DNA from: Caulobacter vibrioides OR37
GTDB lineage: Bacteria > Pseudomonadota > Alphaproteobacteria > Caulobacterales > Caulobacteraceae
DNA length: 64,000 bases
Direction of reading: 5' to 3'
Assembly: GCF_000372645.1 (NCBI RefSeq)
Contig: NZ_APMP01000001.1
Span: 248,001 to 312,000, forward strand
In this document: positions 55,434-64,000 of the stretch, in pieces
How the letters are laid out: every line of letters starts with the position of its first letter
Numbering within the stretch: position 1 is the first letter of the stretch
Translations under genes and position numbers: made by a program
Notes under the pieces: model-generated
The model's database searches: none
Told to the model about the DNA's origin: nothing
What the model saw: only the letters and a program-made list of their open reading frames with translations

Positions 55434-58111
55434 TGCCGGTCGACGAACCGAAACGTCCCGATCCAGAGGCGCTCCTCGCCGCGGCCAACAGGGCGCGGCG
55501 AGGGCGCCTCAAGGTGTTTCTGGGGATGGCCCCGGGCGTGGGCAAGACCTACGAGATGCTGCGCGCCGCCCGTCGCCGAAAGGCCGAGGGGCAGGACGTC
55601 TTGATCGGCGTGGTGGAGACCCACGGCCGGCGCGAGACGGAAAGCCTGCTGCGCGGCATGGACATCCTGCCGCGCAAGCCGATCGAGCATCGCGGCCGAA
55701 TCCAGATGGAGTTCGATATCGACGCCGCCCTGGAGCGCGCGCCCAAGATCCTCCTGGTCGACGAATACGCCCACTCGAACGCCATCGGCTCGCGTCACCC
55801 TAAGCGCTGGCAGGATGTCGAGGAGCTTCTGGACGCCGGCGTCGATGTCTGGACCACGCTGAACGTCCAGCATCTGGAAAGCCTAGTCGATGTCATTCAG
55901 CGCATCACCGGGGTTCGCCAACGCGAAACCGTGCCCGACAGCGCCCTGTCGCGCGCCGACGCCATCGAGCTGGTCGACATCACGCCGGAGGAGCTGCGCG
56001 AGCGGATGGCGGCCGGCAAGGTCTATGTGCCGGAAACCGCGCGCCTGGCGTCGGAGAACTTCTTCAAGGTCGAGAACCTGACGGCGCTGCGCGAACTGGC
56101 CCTGCGCCGGGCGGCTCAGACGGTCGACGATCAGCTGGTCGCGGCCATGCGGGAAAAGGGCGTCGAAGGGCCCTGGGCGGCGGGCGAACGGATTCTGGTG
56201 CTGGTCAGCGGCGACGCCATGGCGGGGTCTCTGGTCCGCGCCGGACGACGGCTCTCGGACATGATGATGGACGCGCCGTGGATCGTCGCTCACGTCGAGC
56301 GCACCGATCGTCCGGCGGCCGGGGAGGGCGGCGCGGCGCGGCTGCGCGAAGCCTATCGGCTGGCGGAGCAGTTGGGCGGCGCCACGGTGGCCCTGACCGG
56401 TGAAGACATCGTCGGCACGGTGATGGCCTATGCCCGGCGCGGCAACGTCACGCAGATCGTCATCGGCAAGTCGATCGAGAGCCGTTGGCGCGAGATCCTG
56501 GGGCGCTCCTTGGCCACGGCGCTATTGCGCGAGGCGCGCGGCGTGGCGGTGCATGTGGTCACCGAGGCCGCGCACGAGACGCCGCCCAAGCGCGCCAAGA
56601 AGCTTGGCCTGGGTCCCTGGCAGGGCTACGCCGTCGGCGCGTTGTTCATTGGCGCGGCCACCCTGGCGGCCTGGGGTCTGGACCTGGCGTTCGACCACGC
56701 CGACCTTGGCATGATCTATCTGGCCGGTGTGCTGGCCGCTGGCGTTCTCTATGGGCTGAGACCCGCCCTGGCGGCGGCCACGGCGGCCTTTCTGGTCTAC
56801 AACTATCTGTTCCTGGCGCCGCGCTACAGTTTCCAGATCGGCTCGCCGACCGACTTCATCACCTTGATCGTCTTCTGGGCCGTGGCTCTGGCCTCGGGCG
56901 GCTTGGCGGGGCGCGTGCGGGATCAGGCCCTGGGCTCACAGCGCCGCGCCGCCGCCGTCACGACCCTTTTGGCGGCCAGCCGCACTCTGTCGGCCGCCAC
57001 TGGACGCGACGCCGTCGCCCGCGCCCTGGCCGAGCAGGTTTCGGCCGCCGCGGGCGGGAGGGCGACCGTGCTGCTGCCCGAGGGGGAAGAACTGGCTCCC
57101 ATCGCCGGCGCGCCCAGCCTGGAGCCTCTGGACGCCGCCCAGATGGCCGCCGCGCGCTGGGCCTGGGAGAAAGGCGAGGCGGCCGGATTCGGCACGGGCA
57201 CCTTGCCTCAGGCCCGCTGGACCTTCTGGCCGCTGGAGGGGGTCCGCGCTCGCGCGGGGGTCGCCGGAATAGAGGCGGGCGCCGCGCCGCCCGGTTCGGA
57301 TCTGGAACGCCTGGTCCTGGCCCTGCTGGAACAGGGCGCGGTGGCGCTGGAGCGTTCGCAGTTGGCCTCGGAAGCCGTCGAGACCGAAACCCTGCGCCGC
57401 GCCGACCGCTTCCGGTCGGCCCTGATGAACTCGGTCAGCCATGACCTGCGCACGCCGCTCTCCACCGTCATGGGCGCCTCCAGCACGTTGCTCGAGTACG
57501 GCGACAAGATGAAAAAGGCGGTGCGCGAAGACCTGTTGCTCAGCATTCGCGAGGAGGCCGAGCGCCTCAGTCGCTATGTCGCAAACCTGCTGGACATGAC
57601 CCGTCTGGAGGGGGGCGCTCTGCGTTTGCGCACCGACTGGACCGATGTGCGCGACGTCCTCAACGCCGCCGCCGAGCGCGTGAGCCGTCGGTTAGGCGGC
57701 CGGGTGCTGGCTCGCGACTATCCGCCCAGCCTGACCCTGGTCCAGGCGGATGCGAGCCTTCTCGAACAAGTCGTTGTCAATATTCTGGAAAACGCCATCA
57801 CCTACAGCGATCCAGGCAGCCGGATCGAGCTGGCCGTCTACGAGGATCGCGCCAATGTGGTGATCAGCGTCGAGGACGAGGGCAGGGGCGTTCCGGCCGC
57901 CGAATTGGAGCGGATATTCGACAAGTTCCGCCGCCTCGAGGAACCCAGCGACCGCAGCCAGGGCGCGGGACTGGGCCTTGCCATCGCCAAGGGGTTCGTC
58001 GACGCCATGGGCGGTCGCATCGCGGCCGCCAGCCCGATCCACAATGGACGCGGCACGCGGATGCTGATCAGTTTGCCCAAAACCATCGCCACGTCGCATC
58101 ATCTGCTATGA
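55433..58111 (+). CDS. kdpD: Sensor histidine kinase KdpD
   Basis: 892 residues from GTG. KdpD N-domain with P-loop FLGMAPGVGKTYEML and LVDEYAHSNAIGSRHPKRWQ; Usp-like domain ~230-380; four helices ~395-500 (DUF4118); GAF ~515-650; DHp box SVSHDLRTPLSTVMG; ATPase NILENAITYSDPGS and GAGLGLAIAKGF. Senses K+ limitation. Located in the same operon as the transporter. Confidence 0.96.
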   Translation: MPVDEPKRPDPEALLAAANRARRGRLKVFLGMAPGVGKTYEMLRAARRRKAEGQDVLIGVVETHGRRETESLLRGMDILPRKPIEHRGRIQMEFDIDAALERAPKILLVDEYAHSNAIGSRHPKRWQDVEELLDAGVDVWTTLNVQHLESLVDVIQRITGVRQRETVPDSALSRADAIELVDITPEELRERMAAGKVYVPETARLASENFFKVENLTALRELALRRAAQTVDDQLVAAMREKGVEGPWAAGERILVLVSGDAMAGSLVRAGRRLSDMMMDAPWIVAHVERTDRPAAGEGGAARLREAYRLAEQLGGATVALTGEDIVGTVMAYARRGNVTQIVIGKSIESRWREILGRSLATALLREARGVAVHVVTEAAHETPPKRAKKLGLGPWQGYAVGALFIGAATLAAWGLDLAFDHADLGMIYLAGVLAAGVLYGLRPALAAATAAFLVYNYLFLAPRYSFQIGSPTDFITLIVFWAVALASGGLAGRVRDQALGSQRRAAAVTTLLAASRTLSAATGRDAVARALAEQVSAAAGGRATVLLPEGEELAPIAGAPSLEPLDAAQMAAARWAWEKGEAAGFGTGTLPQARWTFWPLEGVRARAGVAGIEAGAAPPGSDLERLVLALLEQGAVALERSQLASEAVETETLRRADRFRSALMNSVSHDLRTPLSTVMGASSTLLEYGDKMKKAVREDLLLSIREEAERLSRYVANLLDMTRLEGGALRLRTDWTDVRDVLNAAAERVSRRLGGRVLARDYPPSLTLVQADASLLEQVVVNILENAITYSDPGSRIELAVYEDRANVVISVEDEGRGVPAAELERIFDKFRRLEEPSDRSQGAGLGLAIAKGFVDAMGGRIAAASPIHNGRGTRMLISLPKTIATSHHLL

Positions 58112-58118
58112 AGCATCC

Positions 58119-58817
58119 ATGACCGCCGTGCGCCAGCGCATCCTCGTCATCGACGACGAGCCGCAGATCCATCGCTTCCTCGGCCCCGCGCTCGACGCCG
58201 CCGGCTACGAGCCTTTGCGCGCCGACAGCGGTCAGGAAGGCCTTCGAGGCGTAGCCCTGTGGTCGCCCGACGCCGTGGTCCTGGACCTGGGCCTGCCGGA
58301 CATGGACGGCAAGACGGTGCTTGAAAAGGCCCGGGCGTTCTATGATGGCCCGATCCTGATCCTGTCGGCCAGGGATCGCGAGGTCGAGAAGATCGAGGCC
58401 CTGGATCGCGGCGCCAACGACTATGTCGAAAAACCGTTTGGAGTCGGCGAGTTACTGGCGCGTCTTCGCGCCGCGCTCCGTCAGTCCGGCAAAAGCCCCG
58501 CGCCACGAGGACCGATCCGCGCCGGCGACGTCGAGATCGATCTGGAAATGCGCCGCGTCACCCGGGCCGGCGCTTTCGTGAAACTTTCGCCCCGTGAATA
58601 CGAAGTTCTGACCCGGCTGGCCCTGGGCCATGGCAAGGTGCTGACGCACAAGGATCTGCTGACGGCGGTCTGGGGGCCGGCCCACGCCGACGACACGCAA
58701 TATCTGAGGGTTTTCATCGGCCAGCTTCGTCAAAAGCTCGAAGCCGATCCATCCGCGCCGACGATGCTGGTGACCGAACCCGGCGTTGGCTATCGCTTCG
58801 TGGGCGACGATCCGTAG
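58119..58817 (+). CDS. kdpE: Response regulator KdpE
   Basis: 232 residues. Receiver with phospho-Asp in AVVLDLGLPDMDGK and Lys in NDYVEKPFG; C-terminal OmpR-type winged helix VKLSPREYEVLTRLALGHGK through QLRQKLEADP. Seven bases after kdpD. Activates the kdp promoter when phosphorylated. Confidence 0.96.
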   Translation: MTAVRQRILVIDDEPQIHRFLGPALDAAGYEPLRADSGQEGLRGVALWSPDAVVLDLGLPDMDGKTVLEKARAFYDGPILILSARDREVEKIEALDRGANDYVEKPFGVGELLARLRAALRQSGKSPAPRGPIRAGDVEIDLEMRRVTRAGAFVKLSPREYEVLTRLALGHGKVLTHKDLLTAVWGPAHADDTQYLRVFIGQLRQKLEADPSAPTMLVTEPGVGYRFVGDDP

Positions 58818-59278
58818 GTCCAGGCTGTGATAGGGCTTGGCGTGATATCTCGGTCCAGAATGGATATCCGCGCGATACGGTAATTATTTCTGATAATATA
58901 TATTAGACGATAATTGTATAACCTCCACTAAATCCTTCGGAGCGGCCACCGCCCTCTGGCGACGGATTGAAGTTTCGGCGGCGTGTGCGCGTCAGCCTTC
59001 GTCGCGTTCCAATTGGCCTGATCAGTGCCGATGCTTCGATTGGATGGCCGCAGCGTCGACAGCCGCTAGAGACGCGTGCTGACCGACCGCTCGACCGCCC
59101 TATGCGATAAAATGCCGCGCGTTCTAGTTGCGGACGTGGATTTAGAGTCCGGCCCAATGCCGCCCGGGTCACAAAATTGTTCGACCACTTGTCTAAGTGG
59201 CTTGACCAATATGTCCTGGGGGCTTAGCGAAGACGAAAAATACCAAAAAGCAAAAACGACTAAGGGAGGGATATCACC
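58818..59278. other. Leader region of the TonB-dependent receptor
   Basis: 461 bases without a gene. An AT-rich island at about 58875-58922 (TAATTATTTCTGATAATATA and onward) contrasts with the GC-rich surroundings and may hold the promoter. The last 60 bases are purine/A-rich and end in AAGGGAGGGA before the receptor ATG. No riboswitch or terminator recognised. Confidence 0.5.
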
Positions 59279-61624
59279 ATGCGAAAGTCGATCCTGCTCG
59301 CGAGCGCGGCCGCCACCGTTCTGGCCGCGCCGTGCCTGGCCTTGGCCCAGGAAAAAAGTGAAAGCACCGGCCTGGCCGAGATCGTCGTCACCGCCACCAA
59401 GCGTTCCGCCAATCTGCAGAGCGTTCCCGTGGCCGTCACCGCCATCACCGGCGAGACCATCCAGAACCAGCGCATCAACGAATTCGGGGATCTGACGCGC
59501 GCCGCCGCGTCCCTGACCCTGACCCAAAGCACGGCTTCGCCGAACAACGCCATTATCCTGCGCGGCATCGGCACCTACGCCTTCTCGATCGGCGTCGAGC
59601 CGTCGGTGGCGGTGATCATCGACGACGTGCCGGTGGTGCAACAGGCTCAGGCCTTCGACAACCTGGCCGATGTCGAGCGCATCGAGGTTCTGCGCGGGCC
59701 GCAGGGCACGTTGTTCGGCAAGAACGCCAGCGCCGGCGCGATCAACATCGTCACCCGCGATCCCTCCCCTCGCCTGGAAGGCCGCGCCTCGGCCACGGTG
59801 ACGACGGATCACGCCTACAAGGTCGACGGCGCGCTCTCGGGTCCGATCTCGGACTCCACCGGCTACCGCGTCAGCGCCTATTACGGTCACTATGACGGCA
59901 ATGTCCGAAACCTGTCGAACGGCCACCGTCTGAACGACAACACCTCGTATGGCGTGCACGGCAAGCTGCGCAGCGAACTGACCGACAAGCTGGTGCTGTC
60001 GCTCAGCGGCTCCTATGCCCGGTCCAAGTCGGACGGCACCGCCGCCACGCTGCGCTACATCGATCTCAACTACATTCCCGCCGGCGCGACGACGCCGGTG
60101 ATCCCGAAATATAACGGCGTGCCGATCTTGCCCGCCCTCGCCGGCATCACGCCGGGCCCCAACAACCGCCGCACCCGCGTCGACGACGATGGCTTCACCG
60201 ATAACAAGCAGGCCAGCTTCAGCGGCAAGCTGAGCTATGACCTGGGCTTCGCCAACCTGATCTCGGTCACGTCCTATCAGGATTGGAAATACAATTTCTC
60301 GGCCGACGTCGACGGGACCGACCTGGCCGTCAACGGCGCGGCGCCCAATGTCACCAATCCGATCGCGCCGGGCGTCGGGGTCAGCAACTCGGGCCCCTAC
60401 CACGCAACCTCGTTCACCCAGGAAGTCCGCCTGACCTCGAAGACCGAAGGCCCGCTGTCCTATGTGGTCGGGGCCTTCTACGCCGACTCCAAGACCACGC
60501 GCGCCTTCCAACGCGGCCCGGCCCTGATCCTCGCCAATTGGACCGGCTGGCAGAGCACGCGGAGCTTGGCGGCCTTCGCTGGGGTCGACTACAAGTTTCC
60601 GACCAACACCACGGTCAGCGGCGCGGTTCGTCTCAACAACGAGCGGATCCAGGACAGCTTCGTCAATCTGCTGTCCACCGCCACGGTCTACACGTCGCCG
60701 ACCAGCATCGGCACCTGCGGCGCGGGCAGCCAGCTGTGCGCGGGCACGAATACCGACACGGTCGCCACCTGGAAGCTGTCTGTGAACCAGGAACTCGCGC
60801 CCCGTGTGACCGGCTATGTCAGCGTGGCCACCGGCTACAAGGGTTTCGCCTACGACATCTCATCGGGCTACACGCCGCTGCGCACGCAAAACCCGGTGCA
60901 GCCCGAGAAATCGACGTCGTATGAAGGCGGCATCAAGAGCCGGTTCTTCGACAACCGCGTCCAGCTGAACGTCGCGGCGTTCCTGACCAACTACAATAAC
61001 TTCCAGGCCCAGTCGTCGCAGTACATCAACGGCGCCCTGCAGCAGAAGCTGAACAATGTCGGCAAGCTGCGCACCAAGGGCGTCGAGGTCGAGGCCCAGG
61101 CCAAGCCGGTCGACTGGCTGCGTCTGGACGCCTCGGTGGCCTATACCGACGCCCAGGTGCTGTCGTTCCCGAACGCCGCCTGCTATCCGGGCCAAGCCCA
61201 GACGGGCGCAGGCTGCGCGCCGTCGACCAATCCGCCAGGTCTTGGCAACGTTCAGGACCGCTCGAACACCCAGCTGCCCAATAGCCCGAAGTTGAAATTC
61301 AACCTCGGTGCGTCGCTCGAGCATGATCTGGGCGGCGACATGAAGGGCGTCCTCGGCCTGACCTACCAGCACCAGAGCAAGGTCAATTTCGACCTGCTGG
61401 GCAATCCGCTGGCGGAACAGAAGGGCTATGGCGTGCTCAACGCCTCGGCCTCGGTCGAGAAGGGCGATATCAAGGCGACCCTGTTCGTCAACAACCTGTT
61501 CAACGAGCACTTCGTCAGCGGCATCGGCGACGGCTTTGGCTCCTACGGCGTGCACCTGACGACCCAAGTGCTGTCGCGCGACAGCGATCGCTATTTCGGC
61601 CTTAAGGTCGAGACGAAGTTCTAG
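59279..61624 (+). CDS. TonB-dependent outer-membrane receptor
   Basis: 781 residues. Signal peptide ending ALAQ; TonB box-like LAEIVVTATKR; plug domain with ILRGIGTYAFSIGVEPSVAV and VERIEVLRGPQGTLFGKNAS; C-terminal barrel ending FGLKVETKF with terminal Phe. It imports a large substrate using TonB energy. The neighbouring hydrolase and GH31 suggest a carbohydrate rather than a siderophore. Confidence 0.93.
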   Translation: MRKSILLASAAATVLAAPCLALAQEKSESTGLAEIVVTATKRSANLQSVPVAVTAITGETIQNQRINEFGDLTRAAASLTLTQSTASPNNAIILRGIGTYAFSIGVEPSVAVIIDDVPVVQQAQAFDNLADVERIEVLRGPQGTLFGKNASAGAINIVTRDPSPRLEGRASATVTTDHAYKVDGALSGPISDSTGYRVSAYYGHYDGNVRNLSNGHRLNDNTSYGVHGKLRSELTDKLVLSLSGSYARSKSDGTAATLRYIDLNYIPAGATTPVIPKYNGVPILPALAGITPGPNNRRTRVDDDGFTDNKQASFSGKLSYDLGFANLISVTSYQDWKYNFSADVDGTDLAVNGAAPNVTNPIAPGVGVSNSGPYHATSFTQEVRLTSKTEGPLSYVVGAFYADSKTTRAFQRGPALILANWTGWQSTRSLAAFAGVDYKFPTNTTVSGAVRLNNERIQDSFVNLLSTATVYTSPTSIGTCGAGSQLCAGTNTDTVATWKLSVNQELAPRVTGYVSVATGYKGFAYDISSGYTPLRTQNPVQPEKSTSYEGGIKSRFFDNRVQLNVAAFLTNYNNFQAQSSQYINGALQQKLNNVGKLRTKGVEVEAQAKPVDWLRLDASVAYTDAQVLSFPNAACYPGQAQTGAGCAPSTNPPGLGNVQDRSNTQLPNSPKLKFNLGASLEHDLGGDMKGVLGLTYQHQSKVNFDLLGNPLAEQKGYGVLNASASVEKGDIKATLFVNNLFNEHFVSGIGDGFGSYGVHLTTQVLSRDSDRYFGLKVETKF

Positions 61625-61650
61625 TTCCCTCTAGAACCAAGCCTGCGAGG

Positions 61651-61682
61651 GGGAGCGGACAAGAGCCGCTCCCTCTTTTTTT
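61651..61682 (+). terminator. Terminator after the TonB-dependent receptor
   Basis: 8-bp stem GGGAGCGG (61651-61658)/CCGCTCCC (61666-61673), 7-base loop, then TCTTTTTTT. Confidence 0.85.
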
Positions 61683-61714
61683 GACGATCGACGACAACCC
61701 GAGGAAGGTCCGCG

Positions 61715-62647
61715 ATGCGCAACCCGTCCACCCGCCGCCTTGTTGGTCTGCTGGCCGGCGCGGCGACCTGCCTGCTCAGCCTCAGCGCCAGCGCGGCGCC
61801 CGGCGATTGGGTCAAGGGCGTACTGCCCCTGCCCCCTCAGAAGGAGCCGCCCTCGGTCGCCCTCCCCGTGGCCGCCGAGCAAGCTAACCCGGCCCACGAG
61901 GCCTGGGCCCAGCAGGATCCGACCCAGCGACTGCTCTATAACGTATCGCGCCCGTCGCTGACGCCGATGCCCGCCAGCCTCTCGGGCGACAAGGACGGGC
62001 CAGCGGTGATCCTGATCCCTGGCGGCGGCTTTCAATTCCTGGCGATGGACAACGAAGGCTACGACGTGGCCAAGCGGCTCGCCCCGCTGGGCGTGCGGGT
62101 CTTCATCCTGAAATATCGCACCCAGCCCCTGCCCGACAGCTTCGAGGGCTTCAAGGACGCGATCAGCGGCACGTTCCAGCGCGGCGAAGGCGCGGACGCC
62201 CGGGCCCGCCAGGCCCCCTACGCCATCGCCGACGCCGAGGCCGCGATCCGCATGGTCCGCGCGCGGGCGAGCGAGTGGCATGTGGATCCCAAGCGGATCG
62301 GCGTCCTGGGCTTCTCGGCCGGGGCCATGACTGTGCTGGGGGTGTTGCAAGCCAACCTGTCGGACGCACGGCCGGATTTCGCCGGGATGATCTATGGACC
62401 GACCCAATCGGCCAATGTTCCGCCCCACGCGCCGCCGCTGTTCGCCGCGCTCGCCGCCGACGACCGTTTCTTTCAGTCACAGGACCTCAGCCTGATCCAC
62501 AACTGGCGCCTGTCGGGCGCTTCGGTGGAACTGCACCTCTATAGCGCGGGCGGCCACGGCTTCGCCTCGCAGCCCCATGGCGTGACCAGCGACGCGTGGT
62601 TCGACCAGTACGCGCTGTGGCTGAAGGCCATGAAGTTCACGCCCTGA
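61715..62647 (+). CDS. Secreted alpha/beta hydrolase (acetyl-esterase-like)
   Basis: 310 residues with a signal peptide (LVGLLAGAATCLLSLSASAA). VILIPGGGFQFLAMDNEGYD is the oxyanion region; nucleophile in IGVLGFSAGAMTVL; Asp in LAADDRFF; His in AGGHGFAS. Resembles polysaccharide acetyl esterases in glycan-utilisation loci. Starts 90 bases after the receptor gene. Confidence 0.85.
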   Translation: MRNPSTRRLVGLLAGAATCLLSLSASAAPGDWVKGVLPLPPQKEPPSVALPVAAEQANPAHEAWAQQDPTQRLLYNVSRPSLTPMPASLSGDKDGPAVILIPGGGFQFLAMDNEGYDVAKRLAPLGVRVFILKYRTQPLPDSFEGFKDAISGTFQRGEGADARARQAPYAIADAEAAIRMVRARASEWHVDPKRIGVLGFSAGAMTVLGVLQANLSDARPDFAGMIYGPTQSANVPPHAPPLFAALAADDRFFQSQDLSLIHNWRLSGASVELHLYSAGGHGFASQPHGVTSDAWFDQYALWLKAMKFTP

Positions 62648-62710
62648 TCGGGCGCGGTTCTATCCCAGAGCGCCGGCGGCCGACGCGAACGTCCGCGCCG
62701 GCCGTTTTCT

Positions 62711-64000
62711 TTAGACCGCCCAGGTCAAGCCCAAGCGCTCGACGCCCAGAGCCTCTGTCCGCGCGACGGTCGCGGGCGCGCCGTTCAGCGCGACCCGGCG
62801 GGTCTCGTCGCGAGGCAAAAGGATCCGCAGGGCGTTGGCCGGGGGCGGTGTCGATCCCGTCCATCCGGCCTCGATCGCCAGAGCCCCTGCGTCGGCCTCG
62901 ACCTTCAAGGTCCAGCCCTGCGCCATGGCGGGGTCGCGCGGCGCGGAGTCATGCTCGTCGAAGCCGCTCCAGGTCATGGTCCCCTCCTGAGGCGGATACA
63001 GGAGAACGCCCGGCTGGGGCTCGGCGGCGGCGAAGCCCGCGGGAGCAAGGTCGACAAACACCCCCGAGCCTTCGCGGGCCAGAATCGGCGGCAGCCCGCG
63101 CGGCGGCGCGGCCAGATCGTATTCGGCGCCGCCCGCATGGCGGACGTCATCGCGCAGGTCGCGCCATCTTGCTCCGGCGGGCAGATAGACGCGCACGGTC
63201 TGAACGCCCTCGTCCAGCGCGGGCGCGACCAGCAGGTCTGGGCCGAGCATATAGGCGTCGCCGTCCTCCCGGGCCCTAGGATCTTCCGGGAAGTCCAGCC
63301 ACAGCGGCCGGGTCACCGGCTGATAATCGGCGTGATGGCGCCAAAGCAGGTCGTGCAGCAGCGGCTGTAGCGCACGCCGCAACCGCATCATGTCGACGAT
63401 GGCGGGCGTGGCCTCGGGATACATCCAGGGCTCGTTGACGGTGCGGTCGCTGTTCCAGCTGTGGATCGAGAAGCGCGGCATGACGATCCCGGCCTGAACC
63501 CAGCGCAGCAGCAGCTCGGGACCGGGCGCCGGGCCAGCGAATCCGCCGATGTCATGCCCGGTGTTGGAGACGCCAGACAGCGCCATGCCCAGCCCCATCT
63601 TTTGATTGAAGCGCAGCGTCTTCCAGGCGGTGTAGTTATCGCCCGACCAGGTCTGGGCGTAACGCTGCATTCCAGCCATGCCGCTGCGAGTCACGACATA
63701 AGGCCGCTCGCCGGGTCGGTAGGCGATCTGCGCGGCGCGGCTCGCGCGCATCATCAAGAGCGTCTGCACAGGGCGCTCGCCGGCCGCCGGGCGCCCCTCG
63801 CCAAAGCCGGCGATCCGAGCGCGCGCGTCCCAGATCTCGTACTCGTTATTGTCGTTCCAGGTGGAGCGGATGCCGTGGGCCAGCAATTGCTCCGTGACTC
63901 GCGCGCGCCACCAGGCCGCGGCGTCCGGGTTCGTGAAGTCGATATAGCTGCCGACCTCGTCCCAGAACTGGCAGACGATCGGATCGCCGTCCGCGTCACC
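62711..64000 (-). CDS. Glycoside hydrolase family 31 (5' end outside window)
   Basis: The minus-strand gene runs off the right edge; 429 C-terminal residues are visible. Nucleophile Asp in STWNDNNEYEIWD; RSGMAGMQRYAQTWSGDNYT with the acid/base Asp; GHDIGGFAG and WNSDRTVNEPWMYPE follow, then C-terminal beta domains. GH31 enzymes are alpha-glucosidases or alpha-xylosidases. Convergent with the alpha/beta hydrolase gene. A GC-rich dyad with GTTTTCTTT lies between them. Confidence 0.9.
   Translation of the reverse strand, partial: GDADGDPIVCQFWDEVGSYIDFTNPDAAAWWRARVTEQLLAHGIRSTWNDNNEYEIWDARARIAGFGEGRPAAGERPVQTLLMMRASRAAQIAYRPGERPYVVTRSGMAGMQRYAQTWSGDNYTAWKTLRFNQKMGLGMALSGVSNTGHDIGGFAGPAPGPELLLRWVQAGIVMPRFSIHSWNSDRTVNEPWMYPEATPAIVDMMRLRRALQPLLHDLLWRHHADYQPVTRPLWLDFPEDPRAREDGDAYMLGPDLLVAPALDEGVQTVRVYLPAGARWRDLRDDVRHAGGAEYDLAAPPRGLPPILAREGSGVFVDLAPAGFAAAEPQPGVLLYPPQEGTMTWSGFDEHDSAPRDPAMAQGWTLKVEADAGALAIEAGWTGSTPPPANALRILLPRDETRRVALNGAPATVARTEALGVERLGLTWAV

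Overview
The window is a GC-rich alphaproteobacterial chromosome segment that I read as Caulobacter (C. vibrioides/C. segnis-like) or a very close relative. The main reason is the block at 8.5-19.8 kb: flmH, a PseF/FlmC-type cytidylyltransferase, flmG, flbT, flaF, the flagellins fljL and fljK, flaG, fljJ and a FlaEY-like protein, with sigma-54 promoters and Caulobacter-style TTAA/GANTC promoter motifs. A PopA homologue with its c-di-GMP I-site starting at Arg357 and a CtrA-type TTAA-N7-TTAA box point the same way. No phage, IS element, integrase or CRISPR array was seen. Apart from a few short AT-rich promoter islands the base composition is uniform.

Layout. 0-8.4 kb: mixed housekeeping genes (3'-truncated KAS III-like gene, small outer-membrane barrel, DUF805 protein, sterol-desaturase-like enzyme, HD phosphohydrolase with a catalytically degraded Nudix/wHTH protein, universal stress protein, lipoprotein, MoxR ATPase). 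8.5-19.8 kb: flagellin glycosylation and flagellin block. FlmH, the cytidylyltransferase and FlmG make and attach pseudaminic-acid-type sugar to flagellin. FlbT and FlaF act after transcription on flagellin expression and secretion. FljL, FljK and FljJ are filament subunits. A second PseH-like acetyltransferase and FlaEY close the block. 19.9-31.3 kb: hypothetical proteins, ssb, an XRE regulator/membrane protein pair behind a perfect operator palindrome, ppdK, an APC permease, a GlcG/HbpS plus DUF4861 pair behind a duplicated 13-bp operator, and wrbA/pirin divergent from a LysR regulator.

31.4-50.6 kb: LysR; a 532-residue protein made almost wholly of 65 octapeptide repeats with a perfect CtrA-type box upstream; HSP70-like YegD, BaiN/HI0933 flavoprotein, DEAD-box helicase with a basic repetitive tail, FrnE/DsbA, PopA, a CoA transferase/racemase, YihY, TusA, an RsuA-type pseudouridine synthase, an RsmC-type methyltransferase, tRNA-Ser(UGA), RlpA, holB, a TatD variant, and an MBL hydrolase. 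A ~113-bp two-hairpin intergenic repeat occurs twice in opposite orientation (39.2 and 50.6 kb), each time beginning at the stop codon of the preceding gene.

50.7-58.8 kb: complete high-affinity potassium system kdpFABCDE, with an extra 27-residue membrane miniprotein in front and a direct repeat that may be the KdpE site. 59.3-64 kb: TonB-dependent receptor, secreted alpha/beta hydrolase and a 5'-truncated GH31 glycosidase, probably a glycan-utilisation locus. The most unusual items are the octapeptide-repeat protein with its CtrA-type box, the paired stop-codon repeats, the duplicated operator before the DUF4861 module, and the FlaEY propeller/flagellin-motif hybrid.
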